Assembly (NCBI GenBank): GCA_002498725.1
Contig: DAIJ01000018.1
Coordinates: 1 to 29,206, forward strand
Direction: 5' to 3'
Source of the DNA: Euryarchaeota archaeon UBA23
Lineage (GTDB): Archaea > Thermoplasmatota > Poseidoniia > Poseidoniales > Thalassarchaeaceae
DNA length: 29,206 bases
Under the pieces are notes generated by a model, which saw only the letters and a program-made list of their open reading frames with translations, ran no database searches and was not told the DNA's origin. The stretch's first letter is position 1; every line of letters begins with the position of its first letter. The position numbers were made by a program, and so were the translations under genes. Of this stretch, positions 9,801 to 15,845 are shown in pieces.

Positions 9801-10557
9801 GGATTTTGCACATCAACATACCATCTCTTCTCTTTTCGATATTGAGCGGTTTTCGAACACCGTCTTTTTGAGAGAATATTTTTGCCACTTCAGTTTCGTG
9901 TGCATATTTTTTGTTCTTTTCGACAGTTACCCGGTTAGGTGCCAAATCTTCCATTGAAATTAGTACCCTCTCAGTACCATTAATGATGAAATAACCACCA
10001 GGATCAAGCGGGTCCTCACCAGATCTCCTTAGGAGTTCAGTTAGTCTATCTGCATCCTCAGTAGATGTATTTGGTGAAAGTTTTCTATCGGCATCTCCAC
10101 AAAGATGAGATATGTGATTTGCGTGTAAATTACATTGAGCCGAACGGACCATTATCGGTAGATTTCCGATATGCACTCTTTCTTCAACATCAGGAGTTGG
10201 TTTATCGTCTCTAATTATTTGGAAATCGAGATGCACTGGTGAATAATAGGTTAGTTTTCTCAATCGACATTCAAGCGGGGTAGCCGGGTGTTCTGCACCA
10301 TTTGCCTCACGTATAGTTGGACGGCCAAGATGAATATTCTTCATCCGAACAATTATTTCATGATCCAGAACGTCAAGTTTGATTATTCCCCCAAGATCGT
10401 CCTCTATTGGTTCATCCGTACCAATTCTAATATTTCTTACAATCTTCTCCATTCTACTCAAACTACCATGTTCAGAAGGAATACAATCATTGTAGGATGC
10501 AAGTTGATGATTAACAAGACTTCTTTGCTTGAAGTAACTTTCTACTATTTCTTTCAT
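6871..10557 (-). CDS. rpoB: RNA polymerase subunit B (Rpo2), unsplit
   Basis: Second-largest RNA polymerase subunit, one chain of 1228 residues with no B'/B'' split. Motifs include DPGGYFIINGTERVLI near residue 195, LHPTQWGRLCPNETPEGQ, GYNMQDAVIMNRAS near 829, the catalytic-centre GDKFASRHGQKG near 986, and a C-terminal zinc ribbon near 1182 (CNNSGC then CPICG). A GTG at 10569 lies in frame directly after the rpoH stop, but ATG at 10557 is preferred because TAGGTGG, overlapping that stop, is placed as its ribosome binding site. The unsplit state is shared by Thermoplasmatota, Thermococcales and Crenarchaeota and differs from most methanogens and haloarchaea. No intein is present. Confidence 0.98.
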   Translation of the reverse strand: MKEIVESYFKQRSLVNHQLASYNDCIPSEHGSLSRMEKIVRNIRIGTDEPIEDDLGGIIKLDVLDHEIIVRMKNIHLGRPTIREANGAEHPATPLECRLRKLTYYSPVHLDFQIIRDDKPTPDVEERVHIGNLPIMVRSAQCNLHANHISHLCGDADRKLSPNTSTEDADRLTELLRRSGEDPLDPGGYFIINGTERVLISMEDLAPNRVTVEKNKKYAHETEVAKIFSQKDGVRKPLNIEKRRDGMLMCKIPSAGTTAIPVVLLMRSLGMENDKEIFTAIAGPAEAMKYTVANLNDVKDNEEYNVENCEEALAWLEKKFAAGQQKEYREARIQNLLDKELLPHLGSGPEHREKKAIFLGRIVRQVLEMAINDKDPNDKDHYANKRVRLAGDLIEDLFRVSLQQLARDLKYQLERHHNRKRELRINACLRPDVLTQKIMHALATGNWVGGRSGVSQLLDRTTYLAALSHMRRVTSPLVRSQPHFEARDLHPTQWGRLCPNETPEGQNCGLVKNASQMIDVSEEVQENEVKELLREAGVDSSPAGWADGFRVHVNGDIFGLHKNANKLVTQFKRRRRQGRIRPEVSIRHDSANRDIFINTDRGRILRPLLVIEEGDLVLSKDHLELINSGEWIFNDLVSNGIVEWVDAEEEEDLLIAPRPFDLPHISPKYGRPINPAKVEWLNLGKEQIKKAQLKVQVKMPNGEDVEEKFSVPLNYYQDDLDSLRRKQKRNNTVLIYTHVEIDPQLILGVCASLVPYPEHNSTPRVTGGTAMVKQSLGLPSANYRLRPDTRMHVMHYPQQSIVGTRSMKTTNFAQRPGGQNFVVAILSHHGYNMQDAVIMNRASVERALGRSSFIRTYNAENKRFPGGQEERIEIPGTGLDEVKGLKSWESYTHLERDGLPTPEVFLTSLGGESNVLVGKTSPPRFLEESHGHFLQAQERRESSMMVRNGEYGWVDNVYVTESLDSGLLCRITVRTQKIPELGDKFASRHGQKGVIGRLVDEKDMPFTVDGVVPDLLINPHAIPSRMTVAHVLEMIGGKVGAMEGRKIDGTAFSGEKEDSLRSGLLRNGFSHTGRESMISGETGEEFSAEVFTGVIFYQRLHHLVSSKLHARSRGRVQILTRQPTEGRARQGGLRFGEMERDCLIAHGASMVIKDRLLDESDGWPLMVCNNSGCGHIAYYDWKRRTPVCPICGDRADVHSVQTSYAFKLLLDEMKSLGVAMRLELEDQR

Positions 10558-10569
10558 TTCAAAAACCAC

Positions 10570-11160
10570 CTAAGCACTCTCTACTATAAGTCGGAATGCA
10601 ATACTTGAGCCGGCTGCTCTACTATATCTTACGACTTTCACTACTCTGTTAGTTAGCCAACCAGCAGGAAGATCGTCAGTTTCAGACTCTACCTTTTCTT
10701 TAATTGCCTGAACTGCTGGATCGGTAATAAGAATCTTAGGAAGTAATTCTTTCGCTATTCTTTCTCCACCTTCTTCCTTGTTTGGAACTACTAGACCCCA
10801 AGGTGACAAAAGATCATTTTCATCTTCTAGGCTAACTAATTCGTGGTGAGGGACCAAGATATGATTCAATACATTGAATCGATCATCGCCCATTGGTATG
10901 TCATCAAGCTCTAGGGCCTTACGAGATATTGTAATTCTACCTGACCGATTACGTCGACGAGAGGTATTGTGTTCTCTAATAATATTCATTATATTCTCAA
11001 GAGTGTTGTCCGCTGTAGAAAGCCCAACTTTCTCTGCAACTTCCTCAACTGTCAATCTCTTGATGGCATCCATGTTGGCATCATCAGCCAAGCGGTGCGC
11101 ATGTTCTTCGGAGATTCCAAGTTCGATAAGTCTCTTTTTCGTTGAACTTTTAACCGCCAT
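10570..11160 (-). CDS. rpoH: RNA polymerase subunit H (Rpo5) with extra N-terminal HhH-like domain
   Basis: The C-terminal part (about residues 93-196) is Rpo5/RpoH, the jaw subunit: FNVLNHILVPHHELVS, LLPKILITDPAVQ and VVKVVRYSRAAGSSIAFR. Ordinary archaeal RpoH is about 80 residues; this one has 196. The extra part is residues 1-62, a helix-hairpin-helix-like domain (LIELGISEEHAHRLADD), then a basic linker (RRRNRSGRITISRK). The domain matches the RpoA'' N-terminus at 25 of the first 42 residues. The frame is open to 11190, but ATG at 11160 with GAGGTAG upstream is the better start and aligns exactly with the RpoA'' start. It is the first gene of the polymerase operon. Confidence 0.95.
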   Translation of the reverse strand: MAVKSSTKKRLIELGISEEHAHRLADDANMDAIKRLTVEEVAEKVGLSTADNTLENIMNIIREHNTSRRRNRSGRITISRKALELDDIPMGDDRFNVLNHILVPHHELVSLEDENDLLSPWGLVVPNKEEGGERIAKELLPKILITDPAVQAIKEKVESETDDLPAGWLTNRVVKVVRYSRAAGSSIAFRLIVESA

Positions 11161-11181
11161 GCACACTACCTCTAACCCTGC

Positions 11182-11211
11182 AAAAAACAAGGCCTGAGGG
11201 CTTGATCAGGC
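11182..11211 (-). terminator. Hairpin plus T-run between tRNA-Lys and rpoH
   Basis: On the minus strand, right after the tRNA, GCCTGA and TCAGGC (8-base loop) form a 6 bp stem using the discriminator base, followed by CTTGTTTTTT. Archaeal termination is mainly driven by U-runs, so this could end tRNA transcription or attenuate read-through into rpoH, whose start lies only about 20 bases further on. Confidence 0.5.
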
Positions 11212-11284
11212 GGGCCTGATGGGATTCGAACCCACGGCCACCGGGTTAAAAGCCCGGCGCTCTACCTGACTAAGCTACAGGCCC
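11211..11284 (-). tRNA. trnK: tRNA-Lys (anticodon UUU)
   Basis: Full cloverleaf on the minus strand. The acceptor stem GGGCCTG pairs with CAGGCCC and the discriminator is G. The D-arm is GCTTAGTCAGGTAGAGC, the anticodon loop CTTTTAA lies within the CCGGG/CCCGG stem and gives UUU for lysine, and the T-arm is GTGGGTTCGAATCCCAT. There is no intron and no encoded CCA. It is 74 bases including the discriminator. Confidence 0.97.
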
Positions 11285-11403
11285 ATGGCTAATGCTGGGC
11301 TAACCGCCGACCGAGGGGGTGTTTAAGAAAGTGACGGTCTATGCGTAGCATAGTCAAGGCTGGACCGGCACCCCTCCCGGATTGCCCGGAAGCAATATGC
11401 TAC
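11285..11403. other. GC-rich, strongly foldable intergenic interval (possible ncRNA or leader)
   Basis: Much richer in G+C than the surrounding genes. Seen pairings (plus-strand numbering): CCGAGGGGGTG 11311-11321 with CACCCCTCCCGG 11369-11380 (imperfect, about ten pairs); CTATGC-GTA-GCATAG 11339-11353; ATTGC-CCGGAA-GCAAT 11381-11396. GTAGCAT 11345-11351 can alternatively pair with ATGCTAC 11397-11403, excluding the second hairpin. Most pairings hold on both strands, so orientation is undecided. It could be a stable RNA, a structured leader for the plus-strand gene at 11447, or part of the tRNA-Lys upstream region. I find no SRP signature, C/D boxes, T-loop or clear ACA box. Confidence 0.4.
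11321..11330 (-). promoter_or_regulatory. Candidate TATA/BRE for tRNA-Lys (and possibly the rpo operon)
   Basis: The minus strand reads TTTCTTAAAC, an AT-rich box in otherwise GC-rich DNA, about 37-46 bases upstream of the mature tRNA 5' end. This suits a TATA box with a short trimmed leader. No separate promoter is evident between the tRNA and rpoH, so it may also feed the polymerase operon. Confidence 0.4.
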
Positions 11404-11446
11404 TAGAGAGATGTGGGATAAAGGTTTTCAAAAAAAGGTGGTTTTT

Positions 11447-12820
11447 ATGGATAATTTCAATATTAAAAGAGAAATTGAACTACTAGATTCTTGCCTCACT
11501 AAGTGTGTTAAATTTGATACAAAGTTTGGTGATTTAATTGAATTGATTATTCCTCATACAGTATACCCGCCTAGAGAAGATTCCTCCATGATGATTGAGG
11601 CAATTGATTTGATCAAAGGTGAGGTCGGCAGAGTCGTAGAAATAGGAGTTGGCTCTGGTGCATTATCAATAGCCTTAGCTCAAAGAGGTTGGAGTGTTGA
11701 AGGGTTCGATCTAAACCCGATTTCCGTAGCATCTGCAAGAGGGAATGTTAAAAGAAATGATTTCGAAGATTTGATTTCTATAGAAGAAGGGGGGCCCGGT
11801 TTTGATGACTGGGAATTACCGGAGTGTGATTTGCTGATATGGAATTTACCATATCTAACTCCGCCACAAAAAAATGAGCCTAGATTAGGACCTCTAGAAG
11901 AATTGGGACTTAGCGATCTCGATATAGAGGGTGGCTGGTCAAATCTAATTAGAGAAAAGTTAGAACAATACGAATGGGAGAGAAAACCAATGGCACTAAT
12001 TCTGTTTAGAACATTTCCTCGAAGTCCAAGCGACCCTAAAGAATGGCGAGATAACGGTTGGTCTGAAAGAACTCTTGTTAAAAGAAAAATCGGAGATGAA
12101 ACTCTAGAGGCTGTCGCATTATGGAAGATTCCAGATGATAAACCATCACTATTTCTAGAATCAATTGATTCAACAATGGATTATGCTAAAAATATTGATT
12201 CAGATTGGGGGAGAATAAGAGTGGAGAATCAAACATCAGGAAGAGGAAGAAATAATTCAGAATGGGAAAGTGAATATGGCGATCTAATAGCAACTTGGTC
12301 GGTCGATAATCAGGTGTTGAAAAATACTAATTCAGGATCTTTTCAATTATGCGTAGGCGCCTGTATTGCAAAAACAATTGGAGCGGATTTAAAGTGGCCA
12401 AATGATATTTTTAGTAACGGGAAAAAATTAGGAGGAGTGCTAATAGAAACAAGTTCGGATCAAGAAAAAATTAGAGTAGGATTAGGAATGAATAAGTATC
12501 CCAGAAAAATAAAAGGAGTTGAGGCCACCGGATGGACTCTTTTAGAGCCTAAAATTGAGGCCCAAGAACTATTTATAAGAATTGATGCGGCGCTCAATTC
12601 TTGGATAGGGAAAAATGAAAGATTACCATTCATAAAATCCATTGAAATGAATGTATTTTCTTGGAAAATTATGTCTAAATCTCTTTCAAAAGGAGTTATT
12701 TCAAATTACGAATCTGCTTTTAGAATATGCGGTATAGATGATGATGGGGGATTAGTAGGAGTAGATTCGCAAACAAAATTTACGATAGACTCTTTGGAGA
12801 AGCTGATTATCTCTTTCTAG
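11447..12820 (+). CDS. HemK-like methyltransferase fused to biotin protein ligase
   Basis: Two enzymes in one 457-residue chain. Residues 1-230 are an archaeal HemK/Mtq2-type SAM methyltransferase: VYPPREDS (39-46), SAM loop VEIGVGSG (64-71), and NLPY (133-136) where the family usually has NPPY. Such enzymes methylate release-factor glutamine. Residues 235-457 are a BirA-type ligase: GRGRNNSEW (265-273), KWPNDI (316-321) and KKLGGVLIE supply the ATP/biotin pocket. There is no N-terminal DNA-binding domain, so it should be a ligase only; its target is plausibly the carrier protein at 26913. ATG at 11447, with AGGTGG upstream, is preferred over ATG at 11411. The end overlaps the convergent gene by 14 bases. 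Confidence 0.9.
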   Translation: MDNFNIKREIELLDSCLTKCVKFDTKFGDLIELIIPHTVYPPREDSSMMIEAIDLIKGEVGRVVEIGVGSGALSIALAQRGWSVEGFDLNPISVASARGNVKRNDFEDLISIEEGGPGFDDWELPECDLLIWNLPYLTPPQKNEPRLGPLEELGLSDLDIEGGWSNLIREKLEQYEWERKPMALILFRTFPRSPSDPKEWRDNGWSERTLVKRKIGDETLEAVALWKIPDDKPSLFLESIDSTMDYAKNIDSDWGRIRVENQTSGRGRNNSEWESEYGDLIATWSVDNQVLKNTNSGSFQLCVGACIAKTIGADLKWPNDIFSNGKKLGGVLIETSSDQEKIRVGLGMNKYPRKIKGVEATGWTLLEPKIEAQELFIRIDAALNSWIGKNERLPFIKSIEMNVFSWKIMSKSLSKGVISNYESAFRICGIDDDGGLVGVDSQTKFTIDSLEKLIISF

Positions 12821-13133
12821 TAGGTTTTTTTAACCCTATTCTCATCCTGACTAATTTGATTTTTCCAGACGAAGAAATTGATTTGTATTTTGAATTAAGA
12901 GCGATTAAATCTCTTGCACTATGATAATCATCAATTGAAACTTTGATGATTCCTTTGGTCAAAGAATCAGATCTTTCACAATCGAAAAGTTTGAAATTTA
13001 TACCAACAAGAATTTTAGAGATTTCGGATTCAAAATCATTTCTTTCTTTGACATCATTGATTGTAATTCCTATCCAGCGATGCTTTCCCCGCAATGCCTT
13101 AGTAAGTCGTGCCACATTACCGAAATGAATCAT
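12807..13133 (-). CDS. rnp2: RNase P protein component 2 (Pop5 family), probable
   Basis: A basic 108-residue protein resembling archaeal Rnp2/Pop5, the protein that pairs with Rpp30 to activate the RNase P catalytic RNA in tRNA 5' processing. The layout fits: an N-terminal LRGKHRWIGITI strand (family: LR.KkRYI.f.v), central GIIKVSIDDYHSARDLIAL (family: KGIlrv....v..vR.aLali), and a basic C-terminal strand RMRIGLKKPTRKR in place of the usual V.SGTIKk. Sequence similarity is weak, so the call rests on length and pattern. No clear Shine-Dalgarno; TATAATTAAA lies about 10-20 bases upstream on the minus strand. Last gene of a minus-strand group behind the FtsZ-like gene. Confidence 0.62.
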   Translation of the reverse strand: MIHFGNVARLTKALRGKHRWIGITINDVKERNDFESEISKILVGINFKLFDCERSDSLTKGIIKVSIDDYHSARDLIALNSKYKSISSSGKIKLVRMRIGLKKPTRKR

Positions 13134-13177
13134 ACATTTAATTATAGAAGCAATAGATACCTAAATACAATGGTTTA

Positions 13178-14089
13178 TCAGGGTTTTATTCCACTAACCA
13201 GAGCCACTAATCGCAATTTCCCAACCATCTCATCGCTAGCCCTAGCACCTAGAATAATTTGACAATCATCATCAAGATTTTCAATGAATGATTCCGCTAA
13301 TTGATTAAGATGAAAAAGAGTCATGTCGGGACCCCCTTCTACTTGTATGAGACAACCCTTTGCTCCAGAAATATCTTTGTTAGAAAGTGGGGAGTTTTGA
13401 GCTATTTCAACTACCTCATTTGGATTATTTATCTCTCCTGTACCGACTATCAATGTTGCATCACCGTCATGATTAATAATTGTCCTAAGATCCATTAAAT
13501 CGAGATTTATTTTACCAACTTGGGCCAAAGTAGTTACTAGGCCTTCGATTAAGTCCTCTATCCAACCAGCACCAGTAATCCAATCTTCCTCACGTTTACG
13601 AGAAGACCAAGCAAGTCTCTCCATACTAACTTGTATACAAACATCAGATTTTGCGTCGAAAGTGGGCATGGCTGCCTCTGCTAAAGCCAGCCTTAGTGGT
13701 TGTTCTGCAAATGGTAGCCCTGCAATAGAAATAACTAGACAATCTTTTGATTTGGCAAATCTTGCTAATTCACTTGCTGCACCGGTCCCAGTACCTCCAC
13801 CTAAACCGGCCATAATTATTACCAATTCCGCACGATCCATTAGACTCTCAATTTCACTCAAACCCTCATTCAAACGATGTGCTGCAAGGCCTGGTAGTGC
13901 TGCTGAACCATTGCCATCTCCTATTGCATCAAGATGTAAACAATGAGCCTGGCTAGATCCTAAAAAAGAATTCTCATCTGCATCCACAAGAAGAAGATCT
14001 GCTAAATCTGAACACCTTTTATGAGCGGATTGGGCCCAAATACAACCGAGCCCACCCACTCCTGAAATCAGGATCGCCCCCTCTTGCAT
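13178..14089 (-). CDS. FtsZ/tubulin-superfamily GTPase, short and divergent
   Basis: 303 residues. The tubulin/FtsZ GTP signature is exact: GLGGGTGTGA at 95-104, preceded by hydrophobic strand VIIMA. The N-terminal glycine loop is GVGGLGC (10-16) instead of GVGGGG.N. The T7 synergy loop NLDLMDLRTII (195-205) keeps both acidic residues expected for GTP hydrolysis in polymers (FtsZ: NVDFADV). It ends soon after the C-terminal domain, without a linker or conserved C-terminal peptide for FtsA/SepF binding, and is shorter than typical FtsZ (about 350-400). It is therefore an FtsZ-like or CetZ-like protein rather than a certain cell-division FtsZ. It follows the TPR gene by 38 bases. Confidence 0.85.
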   Translation of the reverse strand: MQEGAILISGVGGLGCIWAQSAHKRCSDLADLLLVDADENSFLGSSQAHCLHLDAIGDGNGSAALPGLAAHRLNEGLSEIESLMDRAELVIIMAGLGGGTGTGAASELARFAKSKDCLVISIAGLPFAEQPLRLALAEAAMPTFDAKSDVCIQVSMERLAWSSRKREEDWITGAGWIEDLIEGLVTTLAQVGKINLDLMDLRTIINHDGDATLIVGTGEINNPNEVVEIAQNSPLSNKDISGAKGCLIQVEGGPDMTLFHLNQLAESFIENLDDDCQIILGARASDEMVGKLRLVALVSGIKP

Positions 14090-14127
14090 GATGTATCAAG
14101 CCAGAGTAAGTGCCTTCAAATTGCGGG

Positions 14128-14433
14128 TCAATCATATGTGATATATCGTTGATAACGTCTCCTTTCATCTCTCGCCCAAGCATTATCTGGTTCGATATCT
14201 AGAACTAAATCATAATATTCAATTGCCTTCTCAAAATCTGAAAGATATCTGCCATTCATATGAGCCAAATTGTTTAACACAGGTACACACTTAGGATTTT
14301 CATTAAACATAGATAAAAGAATTTTTTCAGCCTTATTTATTTCCATCATCTCCATCGCCTCCTCAGCCTCATCAAGTTGAGTGACTTGTGCATCCGTAAG
14401 GCGATAGATATTCTTCCAGGAGGGGGTACCCAT
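14128..14433 (-). CDS. Small TPR protein
   Basis: 101 residues with tetratricopeptide-type helices. Residues about 22-50 (EAEEAMEMMEINKAEKILL...) and 51-90 (CVPVLNNLAHM, then FEKAIEYYDLVLDIEPDNAWARDE) show the TPR spacing A..Y..vL.i.PdN..A. This is a protein-interaction scaffold with no enzymatic motif. It heads the minus-strand group with the FtsZ-like and Rnp2 genes, so a partner role for the FtsZ-like protein is conceivable but unproven. The upstream TTTTTAAAAG element lies about 35 bases from the ATG, implying a nearly leaderless mRNA. It is divergent from the respiratory operon. Confidence 0.8.
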   Translation of the reverse strand: MGTPSWKNIYRLTDAQVTQLDEAEEAMEMMEINKAEKILLSMFNENPKCVPVLNNLAHMNGRYLSDFEKAIEYYDLVLDIEPDNAWARDERRRYQRYITYD

Positions 14434-14463
14434 AATATTGTCGAAAAAGTATTGTCTTATCAG

Positions 14464-14473
14464 TTTTTAAAAG
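14464..14473. promoter_or_regulatory. Shared TATA-like element of a divergent promoter
   Basis: TTTTTAAAAG in the 148-base gap between the TPR gene (minus) and the respiratory operon (plus). It reads as a TATA box on either strand: about 35 bases from the TPR ATG, and about 110 bases from the operon ATG. A second plus-strand candidate is ATTATACGAA near 14487. Confidence 0.4.
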
Positions 14474-14505
14474 ATTGCGGAGGAGAATTATACGAATACA
14501 AAATG

Positions 14506-14524
14506 TTGACCCCTTAAGGGTCAA
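14506..14524. promoter_or_regulatory. Inverted repeat, candidate operator of the respiratory operon
   Basis: TTGACCC-CTTAA-GGGTCAA: two perfect 7-base arms around 5 bases. It lies downstream of the AT-rich promoter elements and 58 bases before the operon's ATG, the right size and place for a dimeric regulator. It is not followed by a T-run, which argues against a terminator. Confidence 0.45.
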
Positions 14525-14581
14525 ACTGAAACCTTGATAGCCCCCCAACTGTTGGAATTAATCGAAAGCAGAGGTCCTAAG

Positions 14582-15397
14582 ATGAAAATACATCAAATGA
14601 CCTCTCAAAGGCTTTTGGTTCTTTTCTGCTTTATACTTCTTGCAGGAGGACACGCTCAGGCCTATCCTGAAGGGATAGGAAATGATGCAGATGGCCAAGG
14701 AGATGTATCTATTGCAGGATGTACTTGTCATGCTGAGGCGCCCGATAACGCAGTTACAATAATCCTTGAAGGCGTCCCATACCATTACCTAGCTGGTAAT
14801 TCCTATCATATGAAAATACAAATAATTGGAGGCCCAGAAATTGACCTCTCTGCAGCGACAGGTGGTTTTGCAATGAGAGTTAGCTTAGGATCCTTAGCAG
14901 GTGGAGAAGGATTTGAAAGCAAAGTACAGAATTGGGAAGGAGATGTAACTGCATTAACACATACTTCGGCTGGATCTAAAACTGAAGATAGAGCTTGGCA
15001 TATAATTTGGACAGCACCTCAAGAATTGAGTGGAACTGTTACCTTCACATTGGCAGGTAATGCAGTAAATGGAGATGGAGCCCCCTCCGATCTAGATAGA
15101 TGGAATAGACTTACAATATCTGTTGGAGAAGGAGAAGACGATGGTAGAACTCGTACAGTATTCAGTGGAAATGGAGAAATAAACCCACCTGCACCTGTGG
15201 AAGAAGGCGTGGACCTACACCATATGGGAGCAAAACTTAGAGCACATTGGCTTGGATTATTAGGATTCGGTGCAGTCATATTAGTGATTGTCTTCTGCGG
15301 ACTTTTCTTGAGATATGGATTTTCTAGACATTACAAGGGGAGAAGCAACCTGTTAAGACTTAGGATTAAGCACCTTAAGAGAGGTGATCAGCTATGA
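14582..15397 (+). CDS. Secreted, membrane-anchored Reeler-like ('choice-of-anchor V') protein with CxCH motif
   Basis: 271 residues from ATG 14582, chosen over an upstream TTG because GAGGT sits six bases before it and the signal peptide then starts properly (LLVLFCFILLAGGHAQA, cleaved near residue 27). Next comes GCTCHAEAP (C47, C49, H50), where related proteins usually carry a CxxCH-like motif. A beta domain follows with WHIIWTAP and FTLAGNAVNGDG, the hallmarks of the choice-of-anchor V/Reeler-like family. A membrane helix (about 220-248) leads to a basic cytoplasmic tail. It should sit on the outer face. As first gene of the bc-type operon it is likely an accessory or electron-carrier subunit. 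Heme binding is a possibility only, since CxCH is not a standard heme c site. Confidence 0.8.
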   Translation: MKIHQMTSQRLLVLFCFILLAGGHAQAYPEGIGNDADGQGDVSIAGCTCHAEAPDNAVTIILEGVPYHYLAGNSYHMKIQIIGGPEIDLSAATGGFAMRVSLGSLAGGEGFESKVQNWEGDVTALTHTSAGSKTEDRAWHIIWTAPQELSGTVTFTLAGNAVNGDGAPSDLDRWNRLTISVGEGEDDGRTRTVFSGNGEINPPAPVEEGVDLHHMGAKLRAHWLGLLGFGAVILVIVFCGLFLRYGFSRHYKGRSNLLRLRIKHLKRGDQL

Positions 15398-15843
15398 AGG
15401 ACGACATTGTAATCAAACTCCTTAGAGAAGTAAAGGAGGGAAAGGTCACTATCGAAGATGCACGTTCTGCACTAGAAGGAGTTAGCCTTAGTGAAGATGT
15501 TTACAAAAATGCTGTAGATCATGGAGTATTCAATGACCCTGAGCCAGGCACCATAATCAGAGCAAGCATATCTCCTTCAGGAGATTCATGGCTGGTATTC
15601 ACATTTGCATTATGGGGAATTATATGGACACTATATTGGGCTGGGACTCTTTCTTATGGATTATACAACCATTGGGATCAACAAAGACTTTCATTCCACT
15701 TGGCAATGACTCTCTTGACAGTAATTATGATGGGCATAGTTTATCTTAGATTCGTGATGCCCGATGTAGTAATAGTAAAACAAAGAAGAAACAAATACAT
15801 AACACCGAAAGATACGGAAAGTTGGCAGCAATATGAGGTATGA
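15394..15843 (+). CDS. Two-helix membrane protein of the respiratory operon, unknown
   Basis: 149 residues; I do not recognise the family. Residues 1-58 are soluble and acidic, with a helical segment (LLREVKEGKVTIEDARSAL) resembling short regulatory or docking helices. Two membrane helices follow (about 62-85 and 97-118), then a basic tail ending WQQYEV. It has no Cys and no paired His suggesting a cofactor. ATG overlaps the previous stop (ATGA) and GGTGAT lies just upstream. The tight packing between the CxCH protein and the Rieske gene suggests a structural subunit of the same complex. Confidence 0.8.
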   Translation: MKDDIVIKLLREVKEGKVTIEDARSALEGVSLSEDVYKNAVDHGVFNDPEPGTIIRASISPSGDSWLVFTFALWGIIWTLYWAGTLSYGLYNHWDQQRLSFHLAMTLLTVIMMGIVYLRFVMPDVVIVKQRRNKYITPKDTESWQQYEV

Positions 15844-15845
15844 AT

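Noticed and set aside
3776..10557. Possible inteins in RpoA' or RpoB
   Set aside because: No splice-junction motifs (Cys/Ser start with His-Asn end) or endonuclease motifs; the A' excess is a Cys-containing insertion, not an intein.
11285..11403. SRP (7S) RNA, RNase P RNA or a second tRNA
   Set aside because: No conserved SRP helix 8 loop set, no RNase P core motifs and no T-loop; CCGGAA alone is not enough.
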